Below are positions 16,594 through 24,089 of a stretch of 43,013 nucleotides of DNA, piece after piece. The first letter of the stretch is position 1; each line of letters begins with the position of its first letter. The DNA lies in the NCBI GenBank assembly GCA_016280395.1, contig JAEEGQ010000030.1:1-43013 (forward strand), given 5' to 3'. Both the position numbers and the translations under genes were made by a program. The notes beneath the pieces were generated by a model. That model had not been told where the DNA came from and made no database searches. It was given only the letters and a program-made list of their open reading frames with translations. The DNA comes from Lachnospiraceae bacterium. Lineage in GTDB: Bacteria > Bacillota > Clostridia > Lachnospirales > Lachnospiraceae.

Positions 16594-17019
16594 TTATTTT
16601 TTTGTAAAACGAAGCCCTGCAAGGCTTCCCTGTCTCCATACCGCTTCCCCGATATATGCGTCGTACGGAGAGATCGATTCCGTGCTGTTTTTCCCTGTTA
16701 CTTTGGCCAGGTCCTCCGGTCTTTGGAGCGTGGTCACGTTTTTTGTAGTGACTTCAAAGAAGCTTACGGTACCCTTTCCTTCTTTTATCCTGTCGAGTTC
16801 ATATCTCATAAGGTTTACAAGCTCGCTCCCCGATAAGACTGTTCCGTCATAGACCGTCAGGCTGTTTTCCGCCAGTCTTCTTTCGTAGGCGGAAGCGGCC
16901 TCAATGCTCCTTGCCGCTCCCTCCTTGGCTCTGTCTGCGGCAAAAAAGCCGAGTGCCACAAGGATACAGGTTATGATTATTTCCGCTGCCATCATCAGCG
17001 CTTTTAATGAGTTTTCCAT
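16594..17019 (-). CDS. Pilin-like protein A of the Tad-like cluster
   Basis: 141 residues and clearly related to pilin-like B: the same MENSLKALM start, an N-terminal hydrophobic helix (about 9-28), an amphipathic helix and the motif YDGTVLSGSELVN (about 57-69). The C-terminal domains have diverged, with no easily aligned residues after about 85. The gene begins 14 bases after the stop of the platform-protein gene. Two adjacent copies suggest a major and a minor subunit, or a heteromeric filament. Families like this are often labelled only as hypothetical proteins. Confidence 0.74.
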   Translation of the reverse strand: MENSLKALMMAAEIIITCILVALGFFAADRAKEGAARSIEAASAYERRLAENSLTVYDGTVLSGSELVNLMRYELDRIKEGKGTVSFFEVTTKNVTTLQRPEDLAKVTGKNSTESISPYDAYIGEAVWRQGSLAGLRFTKK

Positions 17020-17033
17020 AGGTCATGTTTCCT

Positions 17034-18557
17034 TTACAGGCCGAGTTCCGAGCTTATGTCGGCAAGCAGTCTTACGCTTTCGGCGGCAAAAGGGATTATA
17101 AGATACAGGGCCACAGCCGCGATCAGCGGAATAAATGCGAGAAACTGTCCCATCACAGCGCGTTTCTTTACATTTTCAGCGGTCTTGCGTTCCCTTGTCT
17201 TGAAATAATAATCACGGTCCGCCGCCAGTTCGTCCATTGCGTCTTTGACGCCTATCCTGTCACACATTACAAGGCGTTCGGAAAGCCTTTTAAGAAGCGC
17301 GTTCCCGCTCCTGCCAAGCTCCTCTATCGCCCCTTCCTCACCCGAGGTGTAATCGTTCAGGCAGTTGCTTATGTTTCGTTTGAAGATGATGGCAAAATGC
17401 TCAAGTTCCTCGAGTATATCGTAGATAGAGATGAACTCGATATTTGCCAGCATGCTTATGATGGTCTGGTACTGCATTACCTCCTCGTCCATCTTCATCC
17501 TGTTGAGCATTGCCCTTACCATCAAAAGGATATCCGGTATCGCAAAGCACAAAAGGACAAGAACAGCCGCAAAAGCAGGGGACGGTACCGCTTCACCCGT
17601 TACCTTTGATACGGCCGCCGCAATACCTGCGACCATGAGCACCGTCAGTGCCGGAACGGTCTTTGCAAGGTACATCCTGCCGACAGACAGCGTGGTTCCA
17701 GCCTTCGCAAGGAGCCTTGCCTGATAGGCGCTGTAACCGGCAAAGGCCTTTTCTGCCCTGTAGAAGAGCTTTGTCAGGTGCTTTGGTATCTTCACCTTTT
17801 CAAAAATGCTTCCCTTTGTTCCTGCAGTATCACCGGGGCTTCTTAACAGGCAGTTAACACAGTAGACCGTTACCGCCAGGGTAAAGACCGACGCAAGTAC
17901 CGTAACACCCCTTTGTCCCGAGTAAAAGCCGCTCATTTCCGGAAGATTGCCTACCGACCAGTTCTCGATCAGTTTCAGGCAAAACGCGGGGGCTGCCGAT
18001 ATCGGACAAATGCCCGCAGTCTTTGCAGCAAGTAGTTCATCAGCTTCAGCTTCAAGTCTCAGTTCCTCCTTCAGATTCATAATATTGTTCAAGAACATGG
18101 AGCCGTCTTTTGTGGTCTTGTCGCCGTACTCGGATACCGTCACACACAGCGTAACGAACAGCTTCAGGTACCTGTTCGACTCCGACATTCTGTAAACCTT
18201 TGCCGCCGCGCGTACGTCCTCGGCTTCGAGCACATCAAGGATCTTATCCGCCTCCTCCCTGATATACCTGCTTTTCTGTGAAACCGACGCGTCCCGCACC
18301 GCCTCGTCCACCATCCCGTGGATGTGGAATTCATGCCTTACCGCCGACAGGAATTCGTCTATTTCCTGCAGCTCCTTCTTTTTGTTCCTGTATCTTTTCC
18401 TGCCGTATGCTTCAACAGTCAGTACAAACGCCGCAAAAACAAGCGATGCGGCAAGATAACCCGAGACAGGCACCCTTAAGAGCGTTAAGAGAGTCACGAA
18501 CAGAAAACCGGCAAGCAGCCCGAAAAGTGCGCGTTTAAGCAGAGTATTCCTCTTCAC
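17034..18557 (-). CDS. Fused TadB/TadC-like inner-membrane platform protein
   Basis: 507 residues from a GTG at 18557, chosen because GGAGG lies five bases upstream; the longer frame from GTG at 18611 has no ribosome site and would overlap the ATPase gene by 77 bases. Two membrane segments open the protein, followed by a helical cytoplasmic T2SSF-like domain (residues about 60-165) and two membrane segments. A second half then follows with two membrane segments, another helical domain and a last membrane segment. This duplicated layout equals TadB plus TadC, which form the membrane platform that the ATPase drives to extend a pilus. It overlaps the ATPase gene by 23 bases. Confidence 0.78.
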   Translation of the reverse strand: MKRNTLLKRALFGLLAGFLFVTLLTLLRVPVSGYLAASLVFAAFVLTVEAYGRKRYRNKKKELQEIDEFLSAVRHEFHIHGMVDEAVRDASVSQKSRYIREEADKILDVLEAEDVRAAAKVYRMSESNRYLKLFVTLCVTVSEYGDKTTKDGSMFLNNIMNLKEELRLEAEADELLAAKTAGICPISAAPAFCLKLIENWSVGNLPEMSGFYSGQRGVTVLASVFTLAVTVYCVNCLLRSPGDTAGTKGSIFEKVKIPKHLTKLFYRAEKAFAGYSAYQARLLAKAGTTLSVGRMYLAKTVPALTVLMVAGIAAAVSKVTGEAVPSPAFAAVLVLLCFAIPDILLMVRAMLNRMKMDEEVMQYQTIISMLANIEFISIYDILEELEHFAIIFKRNISNCLNDYTSGEEGAIEELGRSGNALLKRLSERLVMCDRIGVKDAMDELAADRDYYFKTRERKTAENVKKRAVMGQFLAFIPLIAAVALYLIIPFAAESVRLLADISSELGL

Positions 18558-20388
18558 AGATGCCTCCGTTTCTCCACCTTGCAAGGTCGTTCCAAAATTC
18601 TTCTTTTTCACGTCTGTTCATGGACAGAAGCATGGCGGCAGCCGTTTCCTCCGATATCTCTCCCGTCACTTCGTAGCCTTTTTCCGTCATTGCCATGATC
18701 ACACGGTTGCCGTTTTTATCTTCAGGATCCCTTGCGATCTCGGTTATCCTTGAGATGCGTCTTGTGCCGTCCGGCAGGCGCACCATGTGCACATCGAAAC
18801 GTACAGCCTGGCGCACCTGGTTTTCGGCTATATACTCATTGTTGAACCCCGACGCGCTCATAAGATCGTTCCGGAGCGAAGTAATAAGATCATCCGTAGT
18901 CTTGGCGTGATGTGTGAATATTGTGAAGCGGCTTGCTACCTGCGATACCATTACAAGCCACCCCGCTACCGGCGCAGAAGCGACTTCGCCGATGATATTC
19001 ACCATTCCGTCGGTCTTTTTCTGGAGATCGAGGGCTTCGCGTCCCGTTATCTCCGATGTTTCGCGGAAGGTGACTATATTCCGTTCAGGGTATTCCTCCC
19101 TCAGATGCAGTTCAAACAAAAGCTCCTGGATCCTCAGCGTGTAATTGGCGGGAATAAACTCGATCAGGGCTTTAAGCAGCGTAGTCTTTCCGCAGCCCTG
19201 CTCGCCTGTTATCCCGAACACCTGACAGCCGGATATTATATGTTTAAGGAGTTTTCGTACTTCAACCGCGCCGGGACCGTTAACTATACGTTCCACAGGC
19301 ATTGTCCCCTTCTTGCCGAATTTACGCACAAAAAATGCCCATGACTCTGAAAAGGGCGGCCGTACAACGATCACGCGCGAACCGTCCGACATATCGTTTG
19401 CGATAAAACCCTTCGTTGCGGACAGCTGGCCCGGATTGTTGAAGCGGTAGATATTCTTGCACACTCTTTCAAGCTCCGCTTCCGAGCCGAAGCTTAAGAA
19501 CGAGAGACGGATCATGTTTCCGTGGCTGAACACCCATATGCTCTCGTAATTCATAAGACCCTCCCGCGAGGCTCTTTCGGTCTCATCCCATTCGTTTACG
19601 CTTTCCTTTGTAAACATCCCGTCCCGGCCCACTCTGCCCGAAACTCCGGCGGATATGCCGTCTATCTCCATATCCCGCAGTGTATCTGCGACGCCGTGTC
19701 CTTTGTACTGCCTGTAGATAAGATTGGTGATGATATCTGCTTTTGCTTCACTGTCAAGGTAAGGTGTCTTTAAGGCATACAGCTCGTTTACATCAAAAGA
19801 ATCTATGACGTGCGTTACGTTTTCGCCGTGCCGGGTAAAACCTGCATCTTCCCTTCCCCCGCTGTCTTTTCCAAAGTACAGTGTCTGTGTGGACCTGCCT
19901 GCGTGAATGTCAAGAAGATCGTCAAGCAGCCTTGCCGCGGCTTTCGATCTGAATTCTCTTGAATAATCGTAGAGGAGTATCTCAAATTTGTCGGCAGCCC
20001 CGAGAGCTTCCGGCCTGTCAAACGGAAGGATCCTGTCAAGTTCGGACCTGTTATTCAGCCATACCCCAAGGAGCCATTTTTTTATCTGCTCTTTTACATA
20101 GGCTTTTGCTCCCATATTGCCGTTACCGCAGTTTCTGACAGCCTTTCCGAGTTCGGCCCTTTCAAGCTCGCGCTTTCTGTCCTCTTCACTTCTGATCTGC
20201 ACTATCTCACCCGTAATGCCGTTGATATACTGTTTCACGGCATCGACCATCGTCCCGATCGCATAGATATCGCCTGTTTCCTTCTCTTTTTCATTATCCT
20301 TTGTCTTTAACCAAAGATACAGGATCACGATCAGTCCAAGCGCAAGAAAGAGCACTATTATTATATTTTTGATAAGTTCCGTTCCCAT
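18535..20388 (-). CDS. TadA/CpaF-like secretion ATPase with N-terminal membrane anchor
   Basis: 617 residues. The C-terminal half is a type II/IV secretion ATPase. Walker A is GITGEQGCGKTT near residues 388-399. A glutamate-containing strand (IIGEVASAP) lies where Walker B is expected, and FTHHAKTT near 490 is the His box. Unlike typical TadA, it starts with a membrane helix (about 7-26) and a long poorly conserved region. The Walker B region reads VASAPVAG in place of the usual R-x-x-E-A. Its ATG overlaps the stop of the upstream gene (TGATG), so translation is coupled. It probably powers the platform protein encoded just downstream. Confidence 0.85.
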   Translation of the reverse strand: MGTELIKNIIIVLFLALGLIVILYLWLKTKDNEKEKETGDIYAIGTMVDAVKQYINGITGEIVQIRSEEDRKRELERAELGKAVRNCGNGNMGAKAYVKEQIKKWLLGVWLNNRSELDRILPFDRPEALGAADKFEILLYDYSREFRSKAAARLLDDLLDIHAGRSTQTLYFGKDSGGREDAGFTRHGENVTHVIDSFDVNELYALKTPYLDSEAKADIITNLIYRQYKGHGVADTLRDMEIDGISAGVSGRVGRDGMFTKESVNEWDETERASREGLMNYESIWVFSHGNMIRLSFLSFGSEAELERVCKNIYRFNNPGQLSATKGFIANDMSDGSRVIVVRPPFSESWAFFVRKFGKKGTMPVERIVNGPGAVEVRKLLKHIISGCQVFGITGEQGCGKTTLLKALIEFIPANYTLRIQELLFELHLREEYPERNIVTFRETSEITGREALDLQKKTDGMVNIIGEVASAPVAGWLVMVSQVASRFTIFTHHAKTTDDLITSLRNDLMSASGFNNEYIAENQVRQAVRFDVHMVRLPDGTRRISRITEIARDPEDKNGNRVIMAMTEKGYEVTGEISEETAAAMLLSMNRREKEEFWNDLARWRNGGICEEEYSA

Positions 20389-21188
20389 CAGTTGATCAGC
20401 CAGACTCCGTCACCCCTGCCGCCGTCCGCTCCTCCTTCTTCGAGCATGTTCTTTATGGCATCCCTGTAATAAACGACGGAGTTCCTTAAGCGTTCCTCAA
20501 GGCATTCTCTTGCAAGATAGAGACTGTCCGCCTCCTCCTTTTCCATAAGGCCTTCCTCGCCTATGAGAGTAAGAACATCCTTTACCGGCCTGTAGTTGCC
20601 GGTGGAATCCTCTCCCGCCCCGCTCCTTACGACGACCGGATAGACAGAGGTTTCCGTATATACCTCAAGGTCGGTCCTTGATGAGGAAACATACAGGAGC
20701 TCGATCTCGCTGAGGGCCGCAAATACCCTTTTCCCTTTTGTTTCGTCTTCGATGACCGTAAGTCTTATGTTCTTTAATACCGTGTAATCCTCGCCGTTCG
20801 CAAACCGGATTCGGATATCCGCAATACAGCCGTCTGTGAGCCTTTCATGTGTCGGAATATCCGTGAAGAAAAGCTCTGTCTTTCTTTCACCCGGGGCTGT
20901 TAACGGAACTGCCGAAGGGTCCCCCCCGGTATCCGGCACGCTGCCGTCTGAGGCTTCCTGTCCGGTTTGCCCCGCTGATGCCGGTTTATTGTCACCAATC
21001 TCTTCTTCCTTCGTGTCTGTCTCGCCCGTATCCCCGGGGTTTTCGGGTCCCGCTCCGGTTCCGGCGTTTACCGTGTTCTTTCGCAGGACCCTGCCGGGTA
21101 AGTCAGAGGAGTATAAAAATATGCAGATCACCGTAAGTATCAGTGCCGTGATCGCAAGGATCACAAATCGTTTTCTTTTTCTGTTCAT
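20388..21188 (-). CDS. CpaB/RcpC-like assembly protein of the Tad-like cluster
   Basis: 266 residues from the ATG at 21188, which has GGGGAAGG upstream and avoids overlap with the previous gene; an ATG at 21227 would add 13 residues. A basic N-terminus (NRKRKR) precedes a membrane helix (about 8-28), then a Gly/Pro/Asp/Thr-rich linker of some 70 residues. The C-terminal region has the pattern DIRIRFANGEDYTVLKNIRL, then a strand and LEVYTETSVYPVVVRSG, resembling the CpaB domain that follows SAF. A proper SAF domain is not visible. The likely role is periplasmic-side pilus assembly. Its stop shares one base with the ATPase start. Confidence 0.6.
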   Translation of the reverse strand: MNRKRKRFVILAITALILTVICIFLYSSDLPGRVLRKNTVNAGTGAGPENPGDTGETDTKEEEIGDNKPASAGQTGQEASDGSVPDTGGDPSAVPLTAPGERKTELFFTDIPTHERLTDGCIADIRIRFANGEDYTVLKNIRLTVIEDETKGKRVFAALSEIELLYVSSSRTDLEVYTETSVYPVVVRSGAGEDSTGNYRPVKDVLTLIGEEGLMEKEEADSLYLARECLEERLRNSVVYYRDAIKNMLEEGGADGGRGDGVWLIN

Positions 21189-21207
21189 ATCCTTCCCCGT
21201 TTTCTTA

Positions 21208-22095
21208 TCAGTATGCGGCATTTGCATTGTCGGGGCTCATGCCGTAAACCCCGTTTTCAAGTGTCCGCATCAGGATGCCGGCGGCATACCTTATGTACCA
21301 CATGCGACGGTATTCGGAGTGCTTTTTTCCACAGTCGAAATAGGTACAGATGTATGGGATTATCCTGCCGTCGGCAAATCCTGACACGAGCCCAGGATCG
21401 TAAGGAATGACAGCAACTCTTTCCGGATGGATGTGATGATCTCTTATCAGGTCGCGTTTGAGATACGCTCCTTTTTCCGAGTAGGAGCTGATAAGAAATA
21501 TGCATTTCCCGGTGATGCTCTCGTAACATTTAAAGAAATTCCTGACAGCATCCTTGTCCTGCTTCAGATTGACCGCTATAATATCGGCTCTCTCAAGTTC
21601 CGAAAGCGTACACAGGCTTCCCTGGCTCTGCAGATCCATAAAAACATGGTCTCCCTGTTTTTCAAGGCTGTCAGCCAGCTTACCGAAAGAATTGTCAAGA
21701 TTCAGCTCATGCAGGCTGTCCGTGTAGCTGCGTTCCCGGAAATGACAGTAAAGGCCTTTCCCCCTGATACTGTTCTCCGTAGGATAAAACCGTTTGCTCG
21801 AGTCGATGAGCTTTCTTAAGAAGAAACCGTCTCCGTTTCCTCTCTCAAACAGATCAAGACCGTTATCATAAAGCCCGTAATGCAATCCCGCCTCTTTTAT
21901 AAGGCCGTTGTATTCATTACCGCTTATGCTGCGCCACAGATCTCCCTTTCCGAAATGATTCGAGGTCAGGATTATCCTCGTGTTGTAGAGAAGGGACATT
22001 GCCGCTCCGACCGTGATCATATTAGTTGTTACTCCGCTGTGCGGATAATTCGACCAAAATGCAACTCTCATGGCAGTTTTATGTATCGCTTTCAT
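21208..22095 (-). CDS. TadZ/CpaE-like pseudo-ParA ATPase, first gene of the cluster
   Basis: 295 residues with a SIMIBI/MinD-ParA outline: an N-terminal strand (VAFWSNY), the loop PHSGVTTN (18-25) in the Walker A position, a DLQSQGSL segment near 155 that matches Walker B/switch II, and IIAVNLKQD near 175 where these proteins usually read V-x-x-D/Q. The Walker A loop lacks both lysines expected of this superfamily. In Tad systems TadZ locates the machinery at the pole and often has an atypical P-loop, so a localisation role is plausible. The ATG has AAGGAA upstream and is the first gene after the promoter at 22116-22144. Confidence 0.74.
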   Translation of the reverse strand: MKAIHKTAMRVAFWSNYPHSGVTTNMITVGAAMSLLYNTRIILTSNHFGKGDLWRSISGNEYNGLIKEAGLHYGLYDNGLDLFERGNGDGFFLRKLIDSSKRFYPTENSIRGKGLYCHFRERSYTDSLHELNLDNSFGKLADSLEKQGDHVFMDLQSQGSLCTLSELERADIIAVNLKQDKDAVRNFFKCYESITGKCIFLISSYSEKGAYLKRDLIRDHHIHPERVAVIPYDPGLVSGFADGRIIPYICTYFDCGKKHSEYRRMWYIRYAAGILMRTLENGVYGMSPDNANAAY

Positions 22096-22115
22096 GCTTT
22101 TCCTTACGAGACAGA

Positions 22116-22144
22116 ATTATACATTGAGTACCGTATTTTTACAA
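22116..22144 (-). promoter_or_regulatory. Promoter of the Tad-like cluster
   Basis: On the minus strand, -35 TTGTAA (22139-22144) and -10 TATAAT (22116-22121) are separated by 17 bp. The predicted leader is only about 14 bases, placing the transcription start just ahead of the Shine-Dalgarno of the pseudo-ParA gene. Confidence 0.75.
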
Positions 22145-22171
22145 GGATATTTTTGTATTTCGTGTGTAGAT

Positions 22172-22200
22172 TTGACATGGGATTTTTTGTGTGATTTAAA
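22172..22200 (+). promoter_or_regulatory. Possible + strand promoter facing away from the Tad-like cluster
   Basis: Perfect -35 TTGACA (22172-22177) and a weaker -10 TTTAAA (22195-22200) with a 17-bp spacer. No protein-coding gene follows on this strand; the next structures are the hairpins of the candidate RNA. Confidence 0.45.
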
Positions 22201-22206
22201 CAAAAA

Positions 22207-22362
22207 ATGTGTTCGCTTTAACGATTACTATTCAGCATCCATGCCGTCTGCGGGAGTTATTCACATTTACGCAGCCCTCTTATATTTAAAGACGGGAAGG
22301 GCTTTCGCATACGCAGGCCTGCCGCCGGCTTTTCGCACCGGTCTTGGCCTGCAAGTTTTTTC
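22207..22362 (+). ncRNA. Candidate small RNA ending in an intrinsic terminator
   Basis: The 372-base gap between the pseudo-ParA gene and asnA contains no convincing gene. On the + strand it has a promoter-like pair (22172-22200), a hairpin from AGCCCT (22273-22278) and AGGGCT (22298-22303), and a GC-rich hairpin from GCAGGCC (22313-22319) and GGCCTGC (22346-22352) followed by AAG and a six-T run. The combination reads like a 150-base independent transcript. I could not assign it to a known RNA family, and the boundaries are estimates. Confidence 0.35.
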
Positions 22363-22402
22363 GACGGCGGAATATACAGGCAGAGAGCGGCTGTAGCGCA
22401 AA

Positions 22403-22430
22403 AAAAACGCACCCCGGAGGATGCGTTTTT
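22403..22430 (-). terminator. asnA terminator
   Basis: On the minus strand AAAAACGCA (22422-22430) pairs with TGCGTTTTT (22403-22411), with a long T-run after it. It lies 38 bases downstream of the asnA stop codon. Confidence 0.82.
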
Positions 22431-22467
22431 ACATACTGTATGAAATTTTTCGTGTTCTGGGGACAGA

Positions 22468-23484
22468 TCAAAGAAGCATGATCCCTTTGCTTTCGGCCTC
22501 TTTTGTTACCTCATCCGGCCATATCGACGACTGCACCTCGCCTATATGGGCCTTTCTCAGGAAGAACATACAGATACGCGACTGTCCGATACCGCCGCCC
22601 ACCGTATACGGAAGCTTCTTCTCAAGTATCGCCTTCTGGAACGGAAGCGAAGCGCGTTCCATACAGCCTGCAATTTCCAGCTGTTTTGCCAGCGAATCCT
22701 CATCAACACGGATGCCCATTGACGAAAGCTCCAGAGCGATATCGAGAACGGGATAATAAACCAGGATATCTCCGTTGAGCGACCAGTCGTCATAGTCCGG
22801 CGCCCTGCCGTCGTGAGGCACACCCGATGCGAGCTTTCCGCCTATCTGCATGATAAAGACAGCACCTTTAAGCTTCACGATCTTGTATTCCCTTTCCTTC
22901 GGAGTAAGCTCCGGGTACATGTTTTCAAGATCCTGCGAAGTTATGAAGCAGATATCCTCGGGCAATATCTCCCTGATGTAATCATATTTATCGGCTATGT
23001 AATGCTCTGTCTCGCGAAGCGCCTGATACACGTTGCGCACTGTTTTCTTCAGTGTGTCGAAATCGCGCTCATCCTTGCTGATTATCTTTTCCCAGTCCCA
23101 CTGGTCAACAAAGATCGAATGGATGTTGTCGGTATCCTCGTCGCGGCGTATTGCGTCCATATCGGTATAGAGCCCTTCTCCGTAGGAAAAGCCGTACTTT
23201 GCAAGGGCCATTCTCTTCCACTTCGCAAGGGAATGCACAATCTCAGCCTTGGCATCGTTAAGCTCCTTTATCCCAAACTCGACCGGGCGTTCATAACCGT
23301 TCAGATTGTCGTTAAGTCCTGTCTCCGGGCGCACAAAGAGCGGTGCGGAAACGCGGGTAAGATTGAGCTGTTTTGCAAGCTGTCTCTCGAAATGGTCCTT
23401 TACTGCCTTGATTGCGATCTGGGTCTCCTTTAACGACAGCTCGGAGCGGTACCCGTCCGGTACCTGAAATATACTGTGATCCAT
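22468..23484 (-). CDS. asnA: Aspartate--ammonia ligase
   Basis: 338 residues, the normal AsnA length; it makes asparagine from aspartate, ammonia and ATP. The class II aminoacyl-tRNA-synthetase-like fold is recognisable from LTRVSAPLFV, the segment GLNDNLNGYERPVEF near 56-70, IFVDQWDWEK near 127 and the final motif GGGIGQSRICMF. The ATG has AAAGGA upstream. It has its own promoter 70 bases upstream and its own terminator, so it is monocistronic. The leader is too short for a T-box. Confidence 0.95.
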   Translation of the reverse strand: MDHSIFQVPDGYRSELSLKETQIAIKAVKDHFERQLAKQLNLTRVSAPLFVRPETGLNDNLNGYERPVEFGIKELNDAKAEIVHSLAKWKRMALAKYGFSYGEGLYTDMDAIRRDEDTDNIHSIFVDQWDWEKIISKDERDFDTLKKTVRNVYQALRETEHYIADKYDYIREILPEDICFITSQDLENMYPELTPKEREYKIVKLKGAVFIMQIGGKLASGVPHDGRAPDYDDWSLNGDILVYYPVLDIALELSSMGIRVDEDSLAKQLEIAGCMERASLPFQKAILEKKLPYTVGGGIGQSRICMFFLRKAHIGEVQSSIWPDEVTKEAESKGIMLL

Positions 23485-23554
23485 GTTGATCCTTTCTTTT
23501 GGCGTCTTAAAAGCGCGCCGGTTCTTACATTAAATGTCACTTTTTTAATTCAGT

Positions 23555-23582
23555 ATTATAACGGTTTTATAACGGAATTCAA
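23555..23582 (-). promoter_or_regulatory. asnA promoter
   Basis: On the minus strand, -35 TTGAAT (23577-23582) and -10 TATAAT (23555-23560) are separated by 16 bp. The predicted leader is about 64 bases. Confidence 0.7.
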
Positions 23583-23597
23583 GTGAAATCTGCATTT

Positions 23598-24074
23598 TTA
23601 TTCAAAACCCGTATATTTTTCGAGAGTTGAAAGGTACCCGTTCCTGTAGCGTTTATCCTGTGTAACATCCTCCCCGAACCACACGGGAGGCTTGAATCTT
23701 TCCGCTGTCTCCATGTCCGGGAATTCAACCTCTATAAAAACAAGTCCCTCAAGTCTTCCGTGAAACACATCAAGCTCGCCGATAAGGCCGTTTTCGAGTG
23801 GGATGATATACCGCGTCTTGCTGATACGGAAGCCCTCAGACTTCTTCATCAGCGAGTCATATTCCTCTTTGGTGATGTACTCCTCTGTTTCCCTGCTTAC
23901 CTGGACATCATCAGGGCCTTTTATCCCGGATTTGAAGGTGAAGATGTATTTATCATCTTTTTTTCTGATGCGCAGGACAGGCTTCCTCGAGATATATGCC
24001 TGTTCTATCTCGGCCCGCTTTACATCGGTGATATCGGGCATTTTCTTGATCAGATATTTTTTCTCTATTTCCAT
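23598..24074 (-). CDS. CYTH-domain phosphohydrolase/cyclase-fold protein
   Basis: 158 residues, a single CYTH domain. The E-x-E-x-K signature is at the extreme N-terminus (MEIEKKY), followed by VLRIRKKDDKYIFTFKSG, which supplies the Arg/Lys residues that line the triphosphate tunnel, and the acidic strands GELDVFHG and IEVEFPD. Members hydrolyse inorganic triphosphate or thiamine triphosphate; the small bacterial forms are mostly tripolyphosphatases, so that activity is favoured. The gene follows the GNAT gene by 15 bases and probably shares its promoter. Confidence 0.87.
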   Translation of the reverse strand: MEIEKKYLIKKMPDITDVKRAEIEQAYISRKPVLRIRKKDDKYIFTFKSGIKGPDDVQVSRETEEYITKEEYDSLMKKSEGFRISKTRYIIPLENGLIGELDVFHGRLEGLVFIEVEFPDMETAERFKPPVWFGEDVTQDKRYRNGYLSTLEKYTGFE

Positions 24075-24089
24075 GGCCGCCTCCGGTTG

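Noticed and set aside
18558-18611. Longer N-terminus for the TadB/C-like protein from GTG at 18611
   Set aside because: It lacks a ribosome site and deepens the overlap with the ATPase gene, while GTG at 18557 has GGAGG.
22070-22396. + strand open frame of 108 codons between the pseudo-ParA gene and asnA
   Set aside because: It runs across promoters and the candidate RNA terminator, has no ribosome site and shows no recognisable protein pattern.
23485-23554. T-box leader upstream of asnA
   Set aside because: The leader is about 64 bases, too short for a T-box, and the conserved T-box sequence is absent.
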